NCBI RefSeq assembly: GCF_019059575.1 | Contig: NW_024881501.1 | Span: forward strand, 2,046,001 to 2,110,000 | Length of the DNA stretch: 64,000 nt | Origin: Amphibalanus amphitrite | Taxonomy: Eukaryota; Arthropoda; Thecostraca; Balanomorpha; Balanidae | Direction: 5' to 3' | Shown: in pieces, positions 21,389 through 33,874 of the stretch | Numbering within the stretch: position 1 is the first letter of the stretch | Layout of the letters: every line of letters starts with the position of its first letter | The notes under the pieces: generated by a model | What the model saw: the letters and a program-made list of their open reading frames with translations, nothing else | Database searches by the model: none | What the model was told of the DNA's origin: nothing | Translations under genes and position numbers: made by a program

Positions 21389-22659
21389 GGAATCTATCAT
21401 GTTATGTTTAAGATCTCTGCAAGATGTATCCCCCGTTTGCGGACTTAGCAGAGAAAAGGCAAGCTCGAAAGGAGGCTTAGCGCGGTGTTTTTGGCCCCTT
21501 TATCGAATATCTAGAATTAAAGTACTCGGCTTTTCCGGACAGTTTCGTGACTGTATTATTGTCACTTCGTCAGCGGTATACAAGTAATATAAACATTTTC
21601 GAATATCTAGAAGATGTCATTGACTTGTCACCGTAAAGGAATTGTGGGTGTCACGTGGGTGTCACTAAGGGACACCGTGCCGAGTTGCGCAAGTGGAAGC
21701 ACACCGAGTAACGGCTACCAAATGAGTGTTACGAGTTGAAGTTAGTCGGCAAGGTGATAGTGGTTGCATTTTGGAATGCCGACGGGGCTCTGCTTGTCAA
21801 CTTTCTAAAACAGGGGCGCACAATTGATGATGTGCGTCCATTCGATAGACATCGAGGAGAGGCTATAGGGAAGCTGATTAAGTGTGCACCTGATCCACGT
21901 CCACGCACTTGCGTACATGCGCGGGGTGACGATCAGTGAAGCGATGAAATGTGGCTTCGAGTTGTTGTCGTATCCACTTTTTTCCGAACCCTGCACCCTC
22001 TGGTTGCCACCTCTTCCCCAACATAAGGAAATTAGCAGTGGCAACTTCGCTGACTGCAGGGAGACTAAAGCAGCCGTCTTGGACGTGGGATGGGTCCGAA
22101 ACCCACTTGATTATGGAGACTTTGAGGGCTCCCCCGAAGCGCTGCGCGAAATGTGTTTGTCTTAGCGGTGGTTATTTGAATAAATGAACTTTTTGGTCTA
22201 ATAAGTCGATGATGTATCTCTCTACTTCTTCATGGTCGGGCAGGTAACTTTCTGAATGCCGGCTCGTACTGTCATCCTTTTATTTTGGCAAGCAGGCCTT
22301 TCTAACTATCGTGGTGTTTCGAGACCTCGTTAGTTGTCGAACCCTGCAAATTGCAATTGGCGCGGGCCTTCAAAGCCGCTCCTGGCCCCGCAGCAGTCTT
22401 TTTCATTCGGCTTGGGCCATCAAAACCGTTCCTGGCCCCTTGCAGCACAGCCGTGCCGTGGGCCTCTTTCAGAATGGCGTGCATTCCTCCAACACTATTA
22501 TAACTGCACGTTTTGTGCATGGAGCTCGGCGAGGACCTAGACTTCCAAAATGTTTTTTTTTTTTAGATTTTGGTTTGTCTTGTCAATGACCAGGGCGAAA
22601 AAATAAGTGGTCGAAATCCGATGAGAAAGGCAGATTTGGGGGTACCCTACCTTTTAAGC
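21389..22659. other. Unassigned intergenic sequence
   Basis: The motif TCGAATATCTAGAA occurs twice (21502, 21599). Open frames at 21884-22187 and 22311-22589 have no recognisable domain. Confidence 0.4.
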
Positions 22660-23238
22660 CCCGTCACATATGGCCGGCCGCCGCCTTTGGGCCATACCAA
22701 TCATTTTCGGAAAACGACACCCCTGACCTGAGATGACCCGTGGGACATAATGAGTGGTCACAGGTGCAATTTTCTTATTCAGTGTGTTAATTTTACATGT
22801 ATCCTAATGCTTGCGATTGTCTAGAATGAAGCTCGTCCAAAAGAGATGCCTTTCAGTTGTCTCCCATAAACTTAGGTAGGTATACCTAATAAAGATTGGA
22901 GAGGTCGCAAAGCTGACCTGACTTTAGCTCACATATATCAAAATTCCGAGATAAACATTTCATGAATATTGTTGCTTTCATCAATCGCTGACAGTTTCAA
23001 AGCGATCGTTCAGTCGGTATAGCAATGGTGAGCATTTTAACTTTCTGAGATTAGTTAGGTCACTTGACATGACCTGGTGACCTGACGTTGCATGACCCGG
23101 GTCTGAAATTTTTACATGTGCGGAATAGATGCATGATAAGGTGTGCTAAAAATGGTGGCGCTGCGCACAGCTGTTTTTTTTTCAGATATTTACGAAATAC
23201 CTGATGGGGGAGCATAACAACGTCCCCAGCACGGCGCG
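22660..23238. mobile_element. Decayed TTAA-type MITE, family 4 copy M
   Basis: It shares several diverged blocks in the same order with copy K (16914-18315), including the CCTGAGATGAC, GATCGTTCAGTCGGT and GGTCACTTGAC segments. Its right end is CCCCAGCACGGCGCGGG. The left boundary and target site are not resolved. Confidence 0.5.
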
Positions 23239-23332
23239 GGTATGGCGGCTCTCGATTTTGACGACGGCTTGGCGCCCCTTCGTATGAAGCGCCCCGGGAT
23301 TGCCAGGTCACCCCTATTTTGACTTGCTGCCC

Positions 23333-23365
23333 CCCCCCTCCCGAAAATTCCTGGATCCGCCTCTG
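23333..23365. mobile_element. Solo hAT-like terminus
   Basis: On the minus strand it reads CAGAGGCGGATCCAGGAATT followed by a G-run, a widespread hAT MITE terminus. The other end was not found. Confidence 0.5.
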
Positions 23366-23393
23366 GCCACCCATCCCATGTCCCGCAAATCTA

Positions 23394-24808
23394 TCTACTA
23401 TTATAAATCTTAAAAAGTCCGCCGCCGCCGCCGCCGTCGGGGTTACGCAGTCGGTGTTACTCCCAAAAACGCCTATTGCAAAGCCGTCGATTGACGCAGG
23501 GGGGTGAAATTTTCACGACTCGTGGGTCACGTAATTCAACAGGTCGTATTAAATTTTGGGCACGATTCGGCCGGGGGTGCGCCCGTGGCGCGAGCTCATC
23601 TGCGCCATAGGGTTAGCATTAGAATCGCGACCGGCGCCGAGCAGAGGGCACGTGCTTTAGGCTCAGTTGTTCGCTTAAAAAACTGAGTGGAAATAATCAG
23701 AGCCGGCAGGTCATTGACCTTTGACAACGAAGGCCGACACAGGGCACCGCTCGCCAAGGGGATTCGCCAGTAAATACAATTAATTTGTTTTTGCAATATC
23801 TCAGCCGTTTCTGGGCCGATTTAGCTGAAACTTGGAATGTCGGTGGCAGTGTAGGGTAGGGTTGGGTAGGGTAGGGTAGGGTAGGGTAGTGTAGGGGTAG
23901 GGTAGGGTGTGGTAGGGTAGGGTAGGTTAGGGTAGGATAGGGTAGGGTAGGGTAAGGTAGGGTAGGGTAGGGTAGGGTAGGGTAGGGTAGTAGGGTAGGG
24001 TAGGGTAGGGACTAGGGTAGGGTAGGGTAGGGTAGGGTAAGGTAGGGTAGGGTAGGGTAGTGTAGGGTAGGGTAGGGTAAGGTAGGGTAGGGTATGGTAG
24101 GGTAGTAGGGTAGGGTATGGTAGGGTAGGGTAGGGTAGGGTAGAGTTAGGTAGGGTAGAGTTCGGTAGGGTGGGGTAGGGTAGGGTAGGATAGAAGGGTA
24201 GGTTAGGGTAGTAGGGTAGGGTAGGGTAGGGTAGGGTAGGGTAGAGTAGGGTAGGGTAGTAGGGTAGGGTAGGATAGGGTAGGGTAGTAGGGTAGGGTAG
24301 GGTAGGGAAGGGTAGGATAGTAGGGTAGGGTAGGGTAGGGTGGGGTAGGGTAGGGTAGGGTAGGGTAGGGTAGTGTAGGGGTAGGGTAGGGTAGGGTAGG
24401 GTAGGGTAGGGTAGTGTAGGTAGGGTAGGGTAGTGTAGGGTAGGTTAGGGTAGGGTAGGGTAGGGTAGGGTAGGGTAGGGTAGGGTAGGGGTAGGGTAGG
24501 GGTAGGGTAGGGTAGTGTAGAGTAGTGTAGGGTAGGGTAGGGTAGGGTAGGGTAGGGGTAGGGTAGGGTAGTGTAGGGTAGGGTAGGGTAGGGTAGGGTA
24601 GGGGTAGGGTTAAGTTCAAAAAGGGCCTAACATACAAAACACTTGAACACCCCGCACCTATCACCAACCCTTACAGTTTAATTAAAAACAGCTACCCAAA
24701 TCTACCCAAATAATACATCTAAAAATACAAGTCAATCACCCAAACTAATGCACCCGTAACATAACATAAATCAAAACATACAGTTATCGCGTGAACCTGT
24801 ACCTCTAG
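23394..24808 (+). repeat. Helitron-like unit 1
   Basis: 5' block 23394-23850, pentanucleotide core about 23851-24610, 3' block to CTAG at 24805-24808. The 5' block carries the GACGCAG / GGGTGAAATTTTCA segment once (type 1). Confidence 0.75.
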
Positions 24809-26347
24809 TCTACTATTATAAATCTTAAAAAATCCCACGCCGCCGTCGGGGTTACTCCCAAAAAGGCTTATTACGGCGCCGTCGATTGACGCAGGAGGGT
24901 GAAATTTTCACGACTCGTGGGTCACGTCATTCAACAGGTCGTATTAAATTTTGGGCACGATGCGGCCGGGGGTGCGCCCGTGGCGCGTGCTCATGTGCGC
25001 CATAGGGTTAGCATTAGAATCGGCATAAACACTTATTAAACAGGCTATTGCTCGGAAACGGTGAGGGCTACGGGGGTGAAATTTTCATGCCAAGTCGAGC
25101 GCGTGCACTCATTTGTCGTATTAAATTTTCGACGGTGTGGGTTCAGCGGTGTGCACGTGGTGGGGCCGCGACCGGTGCCGAGCAGAAGGCACGTGCTCTA
25201 GGCTCAGTTGTTCGCTTAGAAAACTGAGTGAAAAGCATCAGAGCCAACGAAGGCCGACACAAGGCACCGCTCGCCAAGGGGATTCGCCAGTAAAAACAAT
25301 TAATTTGTTTTTGCAATATCTCAGCCGTTTCTGGGCCGATTTAGCTGAAACTTGGACTGTCGGTGGTAGTGTAGTGTAGGTTAGGGTAGGGTAGGGTAGG
25401 GTAGGGTAGGGTAGGTGATTGTAGGGTAGGGTTGGGTAGGGTAGGGGATTGTAGGGGATTGTAGGGTAGGGTAGGGTAGGGTAGGGTAGAGTTAGGTAGG
25501 GTAGGGTAGGGTAGGGTAGGGTAGGGTAAGGTAGGGTAGGGTAGGGTAGTGTAAGGGTAGGGTACGGTAGGGTAGGGTAGGGTAGGGTAGGGTAGGATAG
25601 GGTAGGGTAGTGTAAGGGTAGGGTAGGGTATGGTAGGGTAGGGTAGGTTAGTGTAGGAGTAGGGTAGGGTAGGAGTAGGGTAGGGTAGGAGTAGGGTAGG
25701 GTAGGGTAGGGTAGGGTAGGGTAGTGTAAGGGTAGGGTATGGTAGGGTAGGGTAGTGTAAGGGTAGGGTAGGGTAGGGTAGGGTAGGGTAGGGTAGTGTA
25801 AAGGTAGGGTAGGGTAGGGTATGGTAGGGTAGGGTAGGGTAGGAGTAGGGTAGGGTAGGGTAGGGTTAGGGTAGGGTAAGGTAGGGTGGGGTAGGGTAGG
25901 GTAGGGTAGGAGTAGGGTAGTGTAGGGTAGGGTAGGGTAGGTAGGTCAGGGTAGGGTAGGTAGGGTAGGGTAGGGTAGTGGTAAGGTAGGGTAGGGTAGT
26001 GTAGTCATAGTGTAGGGGTAGGGTAGGGTAGGGTATGGTAGGGTAGGGTAGGGTAGGGTAGGGTATGGTAGGGTAGGGTAGGGTAGGGTAGTGTAGGGGT
26101 AGGGTAGGGTAGGGTAGGGTAGGGTAGGGTAGGGTAGGGTAGGGTTGCGTTCAGTAACATCTTAACTTACAAAGGGCTCGAAGAACTCGCATGCATCACC
26201 ATCATACTTTACAGTTCAATTAAAAGCAGTTACCCACTTCTACAAAAAAACATACCAATAAAAATGCAAGTTTCTACACCCAAACTAATGCATCCGTTAA
26301 TCATACATATCAAAACATACAGTTATCGCGTAAACCTGTACCTCTAG
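24809..26347 (+). repeat. Helitron-like unit 2
   Basis: The 5' block is longer than in unit 1 because a related GGGTGAAATTTTCA segment occurs twice (24897 and 25071). The core is about 25371-26145. The 3' block is a diverged subtype shared with unit 6 (GTAACATC...CATGCATCACC). Confidence 0.75.
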
Positions 26348-27745
26348 TCTACTATTATAAATCTTAAAAAGTCCGCCGCCGCCGCCGTCGGGGTTACGCA
26401 GTCGGTGTTACTCCCAAAAACGCTTATTGCGGCGCCGTCGATTGACGCAGGAGGGTGAAATTTTCACCACTCGTGGGTCACGTAATTCAACAGGTCGTAT
26501 TAAATTTTGGGCACGATGCGGCCGGGGGTGCACCCGTGGCGCGTGCTCATGTGCGCCATAGGGTTAACATTAGAATCGCGACCGGCGCCGAGCAGAGGGC
26601 ACGTGCTTTAGGCTCAGTTGTTCGCTTAAAAAACTGAGTGAAAAGCATCAGAGCCGGCAGGTCGTTGACCTTTGACAACGAAGGCCGACACAGGGCACCG
26701 CTCGCCAAGGGGATTCGCCAGTAAATACGATAAATTTGTTTTTGCAATATCTCAGCCGTTTCTGGGCCGATTTAGCTGAAACTTGGACTGTCGGTGGTAG
26801 TGTAGTTTAGGGTAGGGTAGGGTAGGGTAGGGTAGGGTAGGGTAGGGTAGGGTAGGGTAGGGTATGGGTAGGGGTAGGATAGGGTAGGTTAGTGTAGGAG
26901 TAGGGTAGGGTAGGGTAGGGGTAGGGTAGGGTAGTGTAGGGGTAGGGTAGGGTAGGGTAGGGGTAAGGTAGGGTAGGGGTAGGGTAGGGTTGGTAGGGTA
27001 GGGTAGGTTAGGGGTAGGGGTAGGGTAAGGTAGGGTAGGGTAAGGTAGGGTAGGGTAGGGTAGGGTAGTGTAAGGGTAGGGTAGGGTAGGGTAGGGTAGG
27101 GTAGGGTAGGGTAAGGTAGGGTAGTAGGGTAGGGTAGGGACTAGGGTAGGGTAGGGTAGGGTAGGGTAGGGTAGGGTAGGGTAGGGTAGGGTAGGGTAGG
27201 GTAGGGTAGGGTAGGGTAGGGTAGGGTATGGTAGGGTAGTAGGGTAGGGTATGGTAGGGTAGGGTAGAGTTAGGTAGAGTAGAGTTAGGTAGGGTAGGGT
27301 AGGGTAGTAGGGTAGGTTAGGGTAGTAGGGTAGGGTAGGGTAGGGTTGGGTAGGGTAGGGTAGTAAGGTAGGGTAGGGTAGGGTAGAGTAGGGTAGGGTA
27401 GTAGGGTAGGGTAGTAGGGTAGGGTAGGGTAGTAGGGTAGGGTAGGGTAGGGTAGTAGGGTAGGTTAGGGTAGGGTAGGTTAGGGTAGGGGGTAGGGTAG
27501 GGTAGGGGGTAGGGTAGGATAGGGTAGAGGTAGGGTAGGGGTAGGGTTGACTTCAAAAAGGGCCCAACATACAAAACACTTGAACACCCCGCAACTATCA
27601 CCATCCCTTACAGTTCAATTAAAAACAGCTACCCAAACCTACCCAAATAATACAGCTAAAAATACAAGTCAATCACCCAAACTAATGCACCCGTAACATA
27701 GCATTAATCAAAACATACAGTTATCGCGTAAACCTGTACCTCTAG
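26348..27745 (+). repeat. Helitron-like unit 3
   Basis: Type 1 5' block, core about 26798-27548, and a standard 3' block (GGGCCCAACATACAAAACAC). Confidence 0.75.
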
Positions 27746-29047
27746 TCTACTATTATAAATCTTAAAAAGTCCGCCCACGCCGCCGTCGGGGTTACGCAGC
27801 CGGCGTTACTCCCAAAAACGCCTATTGCGGCGCCGTCGATTGACGCACGAGGATGAAATTTTCACGACTCGTGGGTCACGTCATTCAACAGGTCGTATTA
27901 AATTTTGGGCACGATGTGGCCGGGGGTGCGCCCGTGGCGCGTGCTCATGTGCGCCATGGGGTTAGCATTAGAATCGCGACCGGCACCGAGCAGAGGGCAC
28001 GTGCTTTAGGCTCAGTTGTTCGCTTAAAAAACTGAGTGGAAATAATCACAGCCGGCAGGTCATTGACCTTTGACAACAAAGGCCGACACAAGGCACCGCT
28101 CGCCAAGGGGATTCGCCAGTAAATACAATTAATTTGTTTTTGCAATATCTCAGCCGTTTCTGGGCCAATTTAGCTGAAACTTGGACTGTCGGTGGTAGTG
28201 TAGTGTAGGGTTGGGTAGGGTAGGGGTAGGGGTAGGGTAGGGTAGTTAGGGGTAGTGTAGGGTAGGGTATGGTATGGTATGGTATGGTAGTGTAGAGTAG
28301 GGTAGGGTAGGGTAGGGTAGGGTAGGTAGTTTAGGGTAGGGTAGGGTAGGGTAGGGTAGGGTAGGGACTAGGGTAGGGTAGGGTAGGGTAAGGTAGGGTA
28401 GGGTAGGGTATGATAGGGTAGTAGGGTAGGGTAGGGTAGGGTAGGGTAGAGTTAGGTAGGGTAGGGTAGGTTAGGGTAGAGTTAGGTAGGGTAGGGTAGG
28501 GTAGGTTAGGGTAGTAGGGTATAGGGTATGGTAGGGTAGGATATGGTAGGGTAGGGTAGGGTAGGGTAGGGTAGGGTAGGGTAGGGTAGTAGAATAGGGT
28601 AGGGTAGGGTAGGGTAGGGTAGGGTAGAGTAGGGTAGGGTAGAGTAGGGTAGGATAGGGTAGGGTAGGGTATTAGGGTAGGGTAGGGTAGGGTAGAGTAG
28701 GGTAGGGTAGTAGGGTAGGGTAGGGTAGGGTAGGGTAGGGTAGGGTAGTAGGGTAGGGTAGGGTAGGGTAGGGTAGTAGGGTAGGGTAGGGTAGTAGGGT
28801 AGGGTAGGGTAGGGTAGGGGTAGGGTAGGGTAGGAGTAGGGTAGGGGTAGGGTTGAGTTCAAAAAAGGCCCAACATACAAAACACTTGAACACCCCGCAA
28901 GTATCACCATCCCTGTTCAATTAAAAACAGCTACCTAAATCTACCCAAATAATACAGCTAAAAATACAAGTCAATCACCCAAACTAATGCACCCGTAACA
29001 TAACATAAATCAAAACATACAGTTATCGCGTAAACCTGTACCTCTAG
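27746..29047 (+). repeat. Helitron-like unit 4
   Basis: Type 1 5' block, core about 28196-28855, standard 3' block. A short run of GGTAT units lies at 28268. Confidence 0.75.
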
Positions 29048-30133
29048 TCTATCTATATTATAAATCCTAAATAATCCGCCGCCGCCGCCCACGCCGTGTG
29101 CGACGTAGTCACTTTGTAGCGCTTATTGCGGCGGCGTCTGTTGACCTACGGCCGTGAAATTTTACAGCAATGTGGGCCACCTTTACACGTAGGTCGTATT
29201 AAATTTTGGACATGATGCGGCCGGGGGTGCGCCCGCGGCGCGTGCTCACGTGCCCATAGGGTTAACATTAGAATCGGCAAAAACACGCTATTGCTCGGGA
29301 ACGGTAAGGGCTACGGGGGTGAAATTTTCACTGCAAGTCGGACGCGTGCACTCATTTGTCGTATTAAATTTTCGAGGGGGTTGGTTCAGCGGTGTGCACG
29401 TGGGCGGGCCGCGACCGGCGCCGAGCAGAGGGCACGTGCTTTAGGCTCAGTTATTCGCTTAGAAAACTGAGTGAAAAGCATCAGAGCCAACGAAGGCCGA
29501 CACAAGGCACCGCTCGCCAAGGGGATTCGCCAGTAAATACAATTAATTTGTTTTTGCAATATCTCAGCCGTTTCTGGGCCGATTTAGCTGAAACTTGGAC
29601 TGTCGGTGGAAGTGTAGTGTAGTGTAGTGTAGGGTAGGGTAGGGTAGGGTAGGGTAGGGTAGTGTAGTGTAGTGTAGTGTAGTGTAGTGTAGTGTAGTGT
29701 AGTGTAGTGTAGTGTAGTGTAGTGTAGTGTAGTGTAGTGTAGTGTAGTGTAGTGTAGTGTAGTGTAGGAGTAGGGTAGGGGTAGGGGTAGGGTAGGGTAG
29801 GGTAGGGGTAGGGTTGAGTTAAATAGGGCCTAGGGTAGGGTAGGGTAGGGTAGTGTAGTGTAGTGTAATGTAGTGTAGTGTAGTGTAGTGTAGGAGTAGG
29901 GTAGGGGTAGGGGTAGGGTAGGGTAGGGTTAGGGTAGGGGTAGGGTTGAGTTAAAAAAGGGCCTAACATACAAAAGACTTGGACACTCCGCAACTATCGC
30001 TATTATATTAAAAACAGCTACCCAAATCTACCCAAATAATACAGCTAAAATACAAGCTACTCACCCAAACTAATGTATCCGTCACATATAATTAATCAAA
30101 ACATACAGTTATCGCGCAAACCTGTACCTCTAG
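29048..30133 (+). repeat. Helitron-like unit 5 (type 2, TAGTG-rich core)
   Basis: The 5' block begins with the type-2 segment (GTGCGACGTAGTCACTTTGT). The core is largely TAGTG (29640-29770) and is partly duplicated, with a truncated 3' motif (GGGTTGAGTTAAATAGGGCC) in its middle. The sequence ACTGTCGGTGGAAGTGTAG here is the intact form of the site that is interrupted in unit 7. Confidence 0.75.
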
Positions 30134-31617
30134 TCTATATTATAAATCCTAAATAATCCGCCGCCGCCCACGCCGTGTGCGACGTAGTCACTTTGTAGCG
30201 CTTATTGCGGCGGCGTCTGTTGACCTACGGCCGTGAAATTTTACAGCGATGTGGGCCACCTTTACACGTAGGTCGTATTAACTTTTGGACATGATGCGGC
30301 CGGGGGTGCGCCCGCGGCGCGTGCTCGCGTGCCCATAGGGTTAACATTAGAATTGGGAAAAACACGTTATTGCTCGGGAACGGTAAGGGCTACGGGGGTG
30401 AAATTTTCACTGCAAGTCGGACGCGTGCACTCATTTGTCGTATTACATTTTCGAGGGGGTTGGTTCAGCGGTGTGCACGTGGTGGGGCCGCGACCGGCGC
30501 CGAGCAGAGAGCACGTGCTTTAGGCTTAGTTGTTCGCTTAAAAAACTGAGTGGGCCGGCAGGTCATTGACCTTTGACAACGAAGGCCGACACAAGGCACC
30601 GCTCGCCAAGAGGATTTGCCAGCAAATACAATTAATTTATTTATGCAATATCTCAGCCGTTTCTGGGCCGATTTAGCTGAAACTTGGACTGTCGGTGGTA
30701 GTGTAGGGTAGGGTAGGGTAGGGTAGGGTAGGGTAGGGTAGGGTTGGGTAGGGGATTGTAGGGTAGGGTAGGGTAGGGAATTGTAGGGTAGGGGTAGGGT
30801 AGGGTAGGGTAGGGTAGGGTAGGGTAGGGTAGTGTAGAGGTAGGGTGGGGTAGGGTAGGGTAGGGTAGGGTAGGGTAGGGTAGGTTAGGGTAGTGTAGGG
30901 TAGGGGTAGGGTAGGGTAGGGTAAGGGTAGGGTAGGGTAGTGTAAGGGTAGGGTAGGGTATGGTAGGGTAGGTTAGGGTAGGGTAGGGTAGGGTAAGGTA
31001 GGGTATGGTAGGGTAGGGTAGGGTAGGGTAGGGTAGGGTAGGGTAGGGTAGGGTAGGGTAGGGTAAGTTAGGAGTAGGGGTAGGGGTAGGTAGGGTAGGG
31101 TAAGGTAGGGTAGTGTAAGGGGGAAGGGTAGGGTAGTGTAACGGTAGGGTAGGGTAGGGTAGGGTATGGTAGGGTAGGGTAGGGTAGGGTAGGGTAGTGT
31201 AGGGGTAGGGTAGGGTAGGGTAGGGTACAGTAGGGTAGGGGTAGGGGTAGGGTAGGGTAGGGTAGTGTAAGGGTAGGGTAGGGTAGGGTATGGTAAGGTA
31301 GGGTAGTGTAGGGGTAGAGGTAGGGGCAGGGTAGGGTAGGGGTAGGGTAGGGTAGGGGTAGGGTAGGGGTAGGGTAGGGTAGGGTAGGTTAGGGGTAGGG
31401 TAGGGTAGGGTAGGGTTGAATTGAGTAACATCCTAACTTATTAAGGGCTCGAACAACTCGCATGCATCACCATCATACTTTATAGTTCAATTAAAAGCAG
31501 TTACCCAGTTCTACACAAATAATACCAATAAAAATGCAAGTTTCTACACCCAAACTAATGCATCCGTCTATCATACATATCAAAACATACAGTTATCGCG
31601 TAAACCTGTACCTCTAG
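30134..31617 (+). repeat. Helitron-like unit 6 (type 2)
   Basis: Type 2 5' block, core about 30697-31416, and the diverged 3' block it shares with unit 2. Confidence 0.75.
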
Positions 31618-33001
31618 TCTATATTATAAATCCTAAATAATCCGCCGCCGCCGTGTGCGACGTAGTCACTTTGTAGCGCTTATTGCGGCGGCGTCTGTTG
31701 ACCTACGGCCGTGAAATTTTACAGATATGTGGGCCACCTTTACACGTAGCTCGTATTAAATTTTGGACATGATGCGGCCGAGGGTGCGCCCTTGGCGCGT
31801 GCTCGCGTGCCCATAGGGTTAACATTAGAATCGGCAAAAACAGGCTATTGCTCAAAAACGGTAAGGGCTACGGGGGTGAAATTTTCACGTCAAGTCGAGC
31901 GCGTGCACCCATTTGTCGTATTAAATTTTCGAGGGTGTGGGTTCAGCGGTGTGCACGTGATGGGGCCGCGACCGGCGCCGAGCAGAGGGCACGTGCTTTA
32001 GGCTCAGTTGTTCGCTTAAAAACCTGAGTGAAAATAATCAGACAACGAAGGCCGACACAAGGCACCGCTCGCCAAGGGGATTCGTCAGTAAATACAATTA
32101 ATTTGTTTTTGCAATATCTCAGCCGTTTCTCGGCCGATTTAGCTGAAACTTGGACTGTCGGTGGCAGTGGCGGCGGATTCGATTTTGGCGTGGGGGGGGG
32201 GGGGGGCAAGATCCCAGACCGAGATGATATCATAGGTGGATCAGAAAGGTGGTTTCGAGGCTGCTGGTATATACCCCCCCCCCCAAAAAAAGTCCCCAAA
32301 ATCCAAAAACTCCTCGCATTTTTATTCCCTACGTACGTACTGCTGAGCATTTGAAAGCCAAAAAAAAAAAAAGTTTTATTATAAGAAAACATATTTTTGT
32401 CTAATCAGGGCGTTGCGGGAAAGTAATAACTATCAATTTCCTCTCACTGGATCCGCAAATGGACGCTGTAACGATTTTTGTACCGCTGTATTAGAATAAG
32501 TTCCAACGGGAAATTTTGTGCCATAGGCAGATGGCATATCAGATGTTGAAGAACGGAACTAAACTTAAGGAAAAAGGTGAGCGCTTGAGCGCTATTTTTC
32601 AATGAGGTAACTCGGTACCATTTTCTCTGTTCATGTTACATTCGATTTCCGTTCAACGTTCCCTCGATATCATGAGACAGATATCAACTGAAGCTATAGC
32701 TCATAGCATGAGAAGACCGCTTACCATACTTTCAGAGGCAAACGGTCGCAACTAAACCTATTGGGACAGCAATCCGCCAGCTAAACCCACCTCAAGAAAG
32801 TGGTTCGTAAACTAAACTCACCGAGACGGGCTGTCTCGGTTTATACAGCAAGCCTACAGCGAGGCTTAAATAAGCCCAAACACTTGTCGGGCTAGAGTGA
32901 GGGAACGGAGGGCTAAGGCAAGGGAGCGGCGGGCTAGGGCGAAGGAACGGAGGATTGGGACGAGGATCCAGTAGCTGTGAGTGGGCGTTATTTCATTAGG
33001 G

Positions 33002-33190
33002 CCTTATGGCTGAAACAGACTTTCCGCGTTCAGGAAATCGCATGCGAGAGCCTATTCAAATACATTATGTATAATTCTTCCCGCATCAATCGCATCCGGG
33101 AGGTGCGTGCGATTGATGCGAGCGTGCTTCCATGTATTTGAATAGGCTCGCGCATGCGATTTCCTGACTGCGGAAAGAGTCTGTTTCAGG
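33002..33190. mobile_element. Small MITE with about 60-bp inverted repeats
   Basis: 33010-33065 and 33133-33190 are inverted repeats (CTGAAACAGACT.TTTCCGC outward; GGAAATCGCATGCG inward). CATTAGGG flanks both sides (32994-33001 and 33191-33198), giving an 8-bp duplication. The left repeat contains a ~7-bp insertion. A CGCATCAATCGCA / TGCGATTGATGCG stem lies in the middle. Confidence 0.8.
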
Positions 33191-33462
33191 CATTAGGGTA
33201 CGCAGACTGCGGTAAGGTCGACTATTATCACATCAAATTTTGACACCACGTCTGTTTACTCGAGAATCAGCCGCCAGTGATATCTGCAAAGACGACGCAT
33301 ATCCGACCCAGATTCAGCCGAGTCAGAGCGCCTCAGGTGGCGTGACTTTAATTTCAGTTTCACATGTCAAACGACCTGAGTACAGCCACTGCAACCACTA
33401 TTTTTATTGTGCTGTGGTTTATTTTTATTGTGCTGTGACTTTGGCCGTAAATGACTTTAGCC

Positions 33463-33874
33463 GGTCCCGTAGCTCAATTGGTAGAGCGTTGGACTCCGCA
33501 TGGTGAGAGCACGCGTTCCCGGTTATAACAGTCCGGGTTCGAAGCGCGACGGGCGCTTGACATTTATGGGCCTCCTGACAGGTATGGCTGCGGTTGGTGG
33601 AAGGCCGTAGCCAGGCGAAGTCAGTGAGGGGACCGGCCGTGCGCGGCTATGTGCGCACGTTAAACTTTGGACTCTAAATTCTGCCATAGAACTGGAATTG
33701 CGCGATCGGAGGGTAGAGGGCAGGGTCACCGCAACAAGCTTCGCTTAGCGTTGGCTCTGTCCTTGTGAATCCTTCCTATCAAAAGGTTCGGACTAAATTT
33801 ATAGAAAAAAAAAATGGACATGCCCCGTGGCTGATATGGTGAATAAATGAAATAAACGAAATGAAATGAAATGG
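33463..33874 (+). mobile_element. tRNA-derived SINE copy 2
   Basis: The head has a clear A box (TAGCTCAATTGGTAGAGC) and B box (GGGTTCGAAGC) with an insertion between anticodon and T arms, so it is not a functional tRNA gene. The body (GCACGTTAAACTTTGGACTC, GCGCGATC, CTTCGCTTAGCG) matches the copy at 8887. The tail is a short AAATG repeat (33840-33874). Confidence 0.8.

Noticed and set aside
24203-24667. Long Tyr/Pro/Thr/Leu-repeat open frames over the TAGGG tracts (also 27317, 28506, 29481, 30973, 34723 and 36225)
   Set aside because: They are minus-strand translations of a pentanucleotide repeat, which reads open in all frames. There is no domain, and the frames end exactly with the repeat.
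33463-33560. A functional tRNA gene
   Set aside because: The A and B boxes are good but an insertion sits between the anticodon and T arms, the acceptor stem does not close, and the sequence continues into a SINE body shared with 8887-9210.
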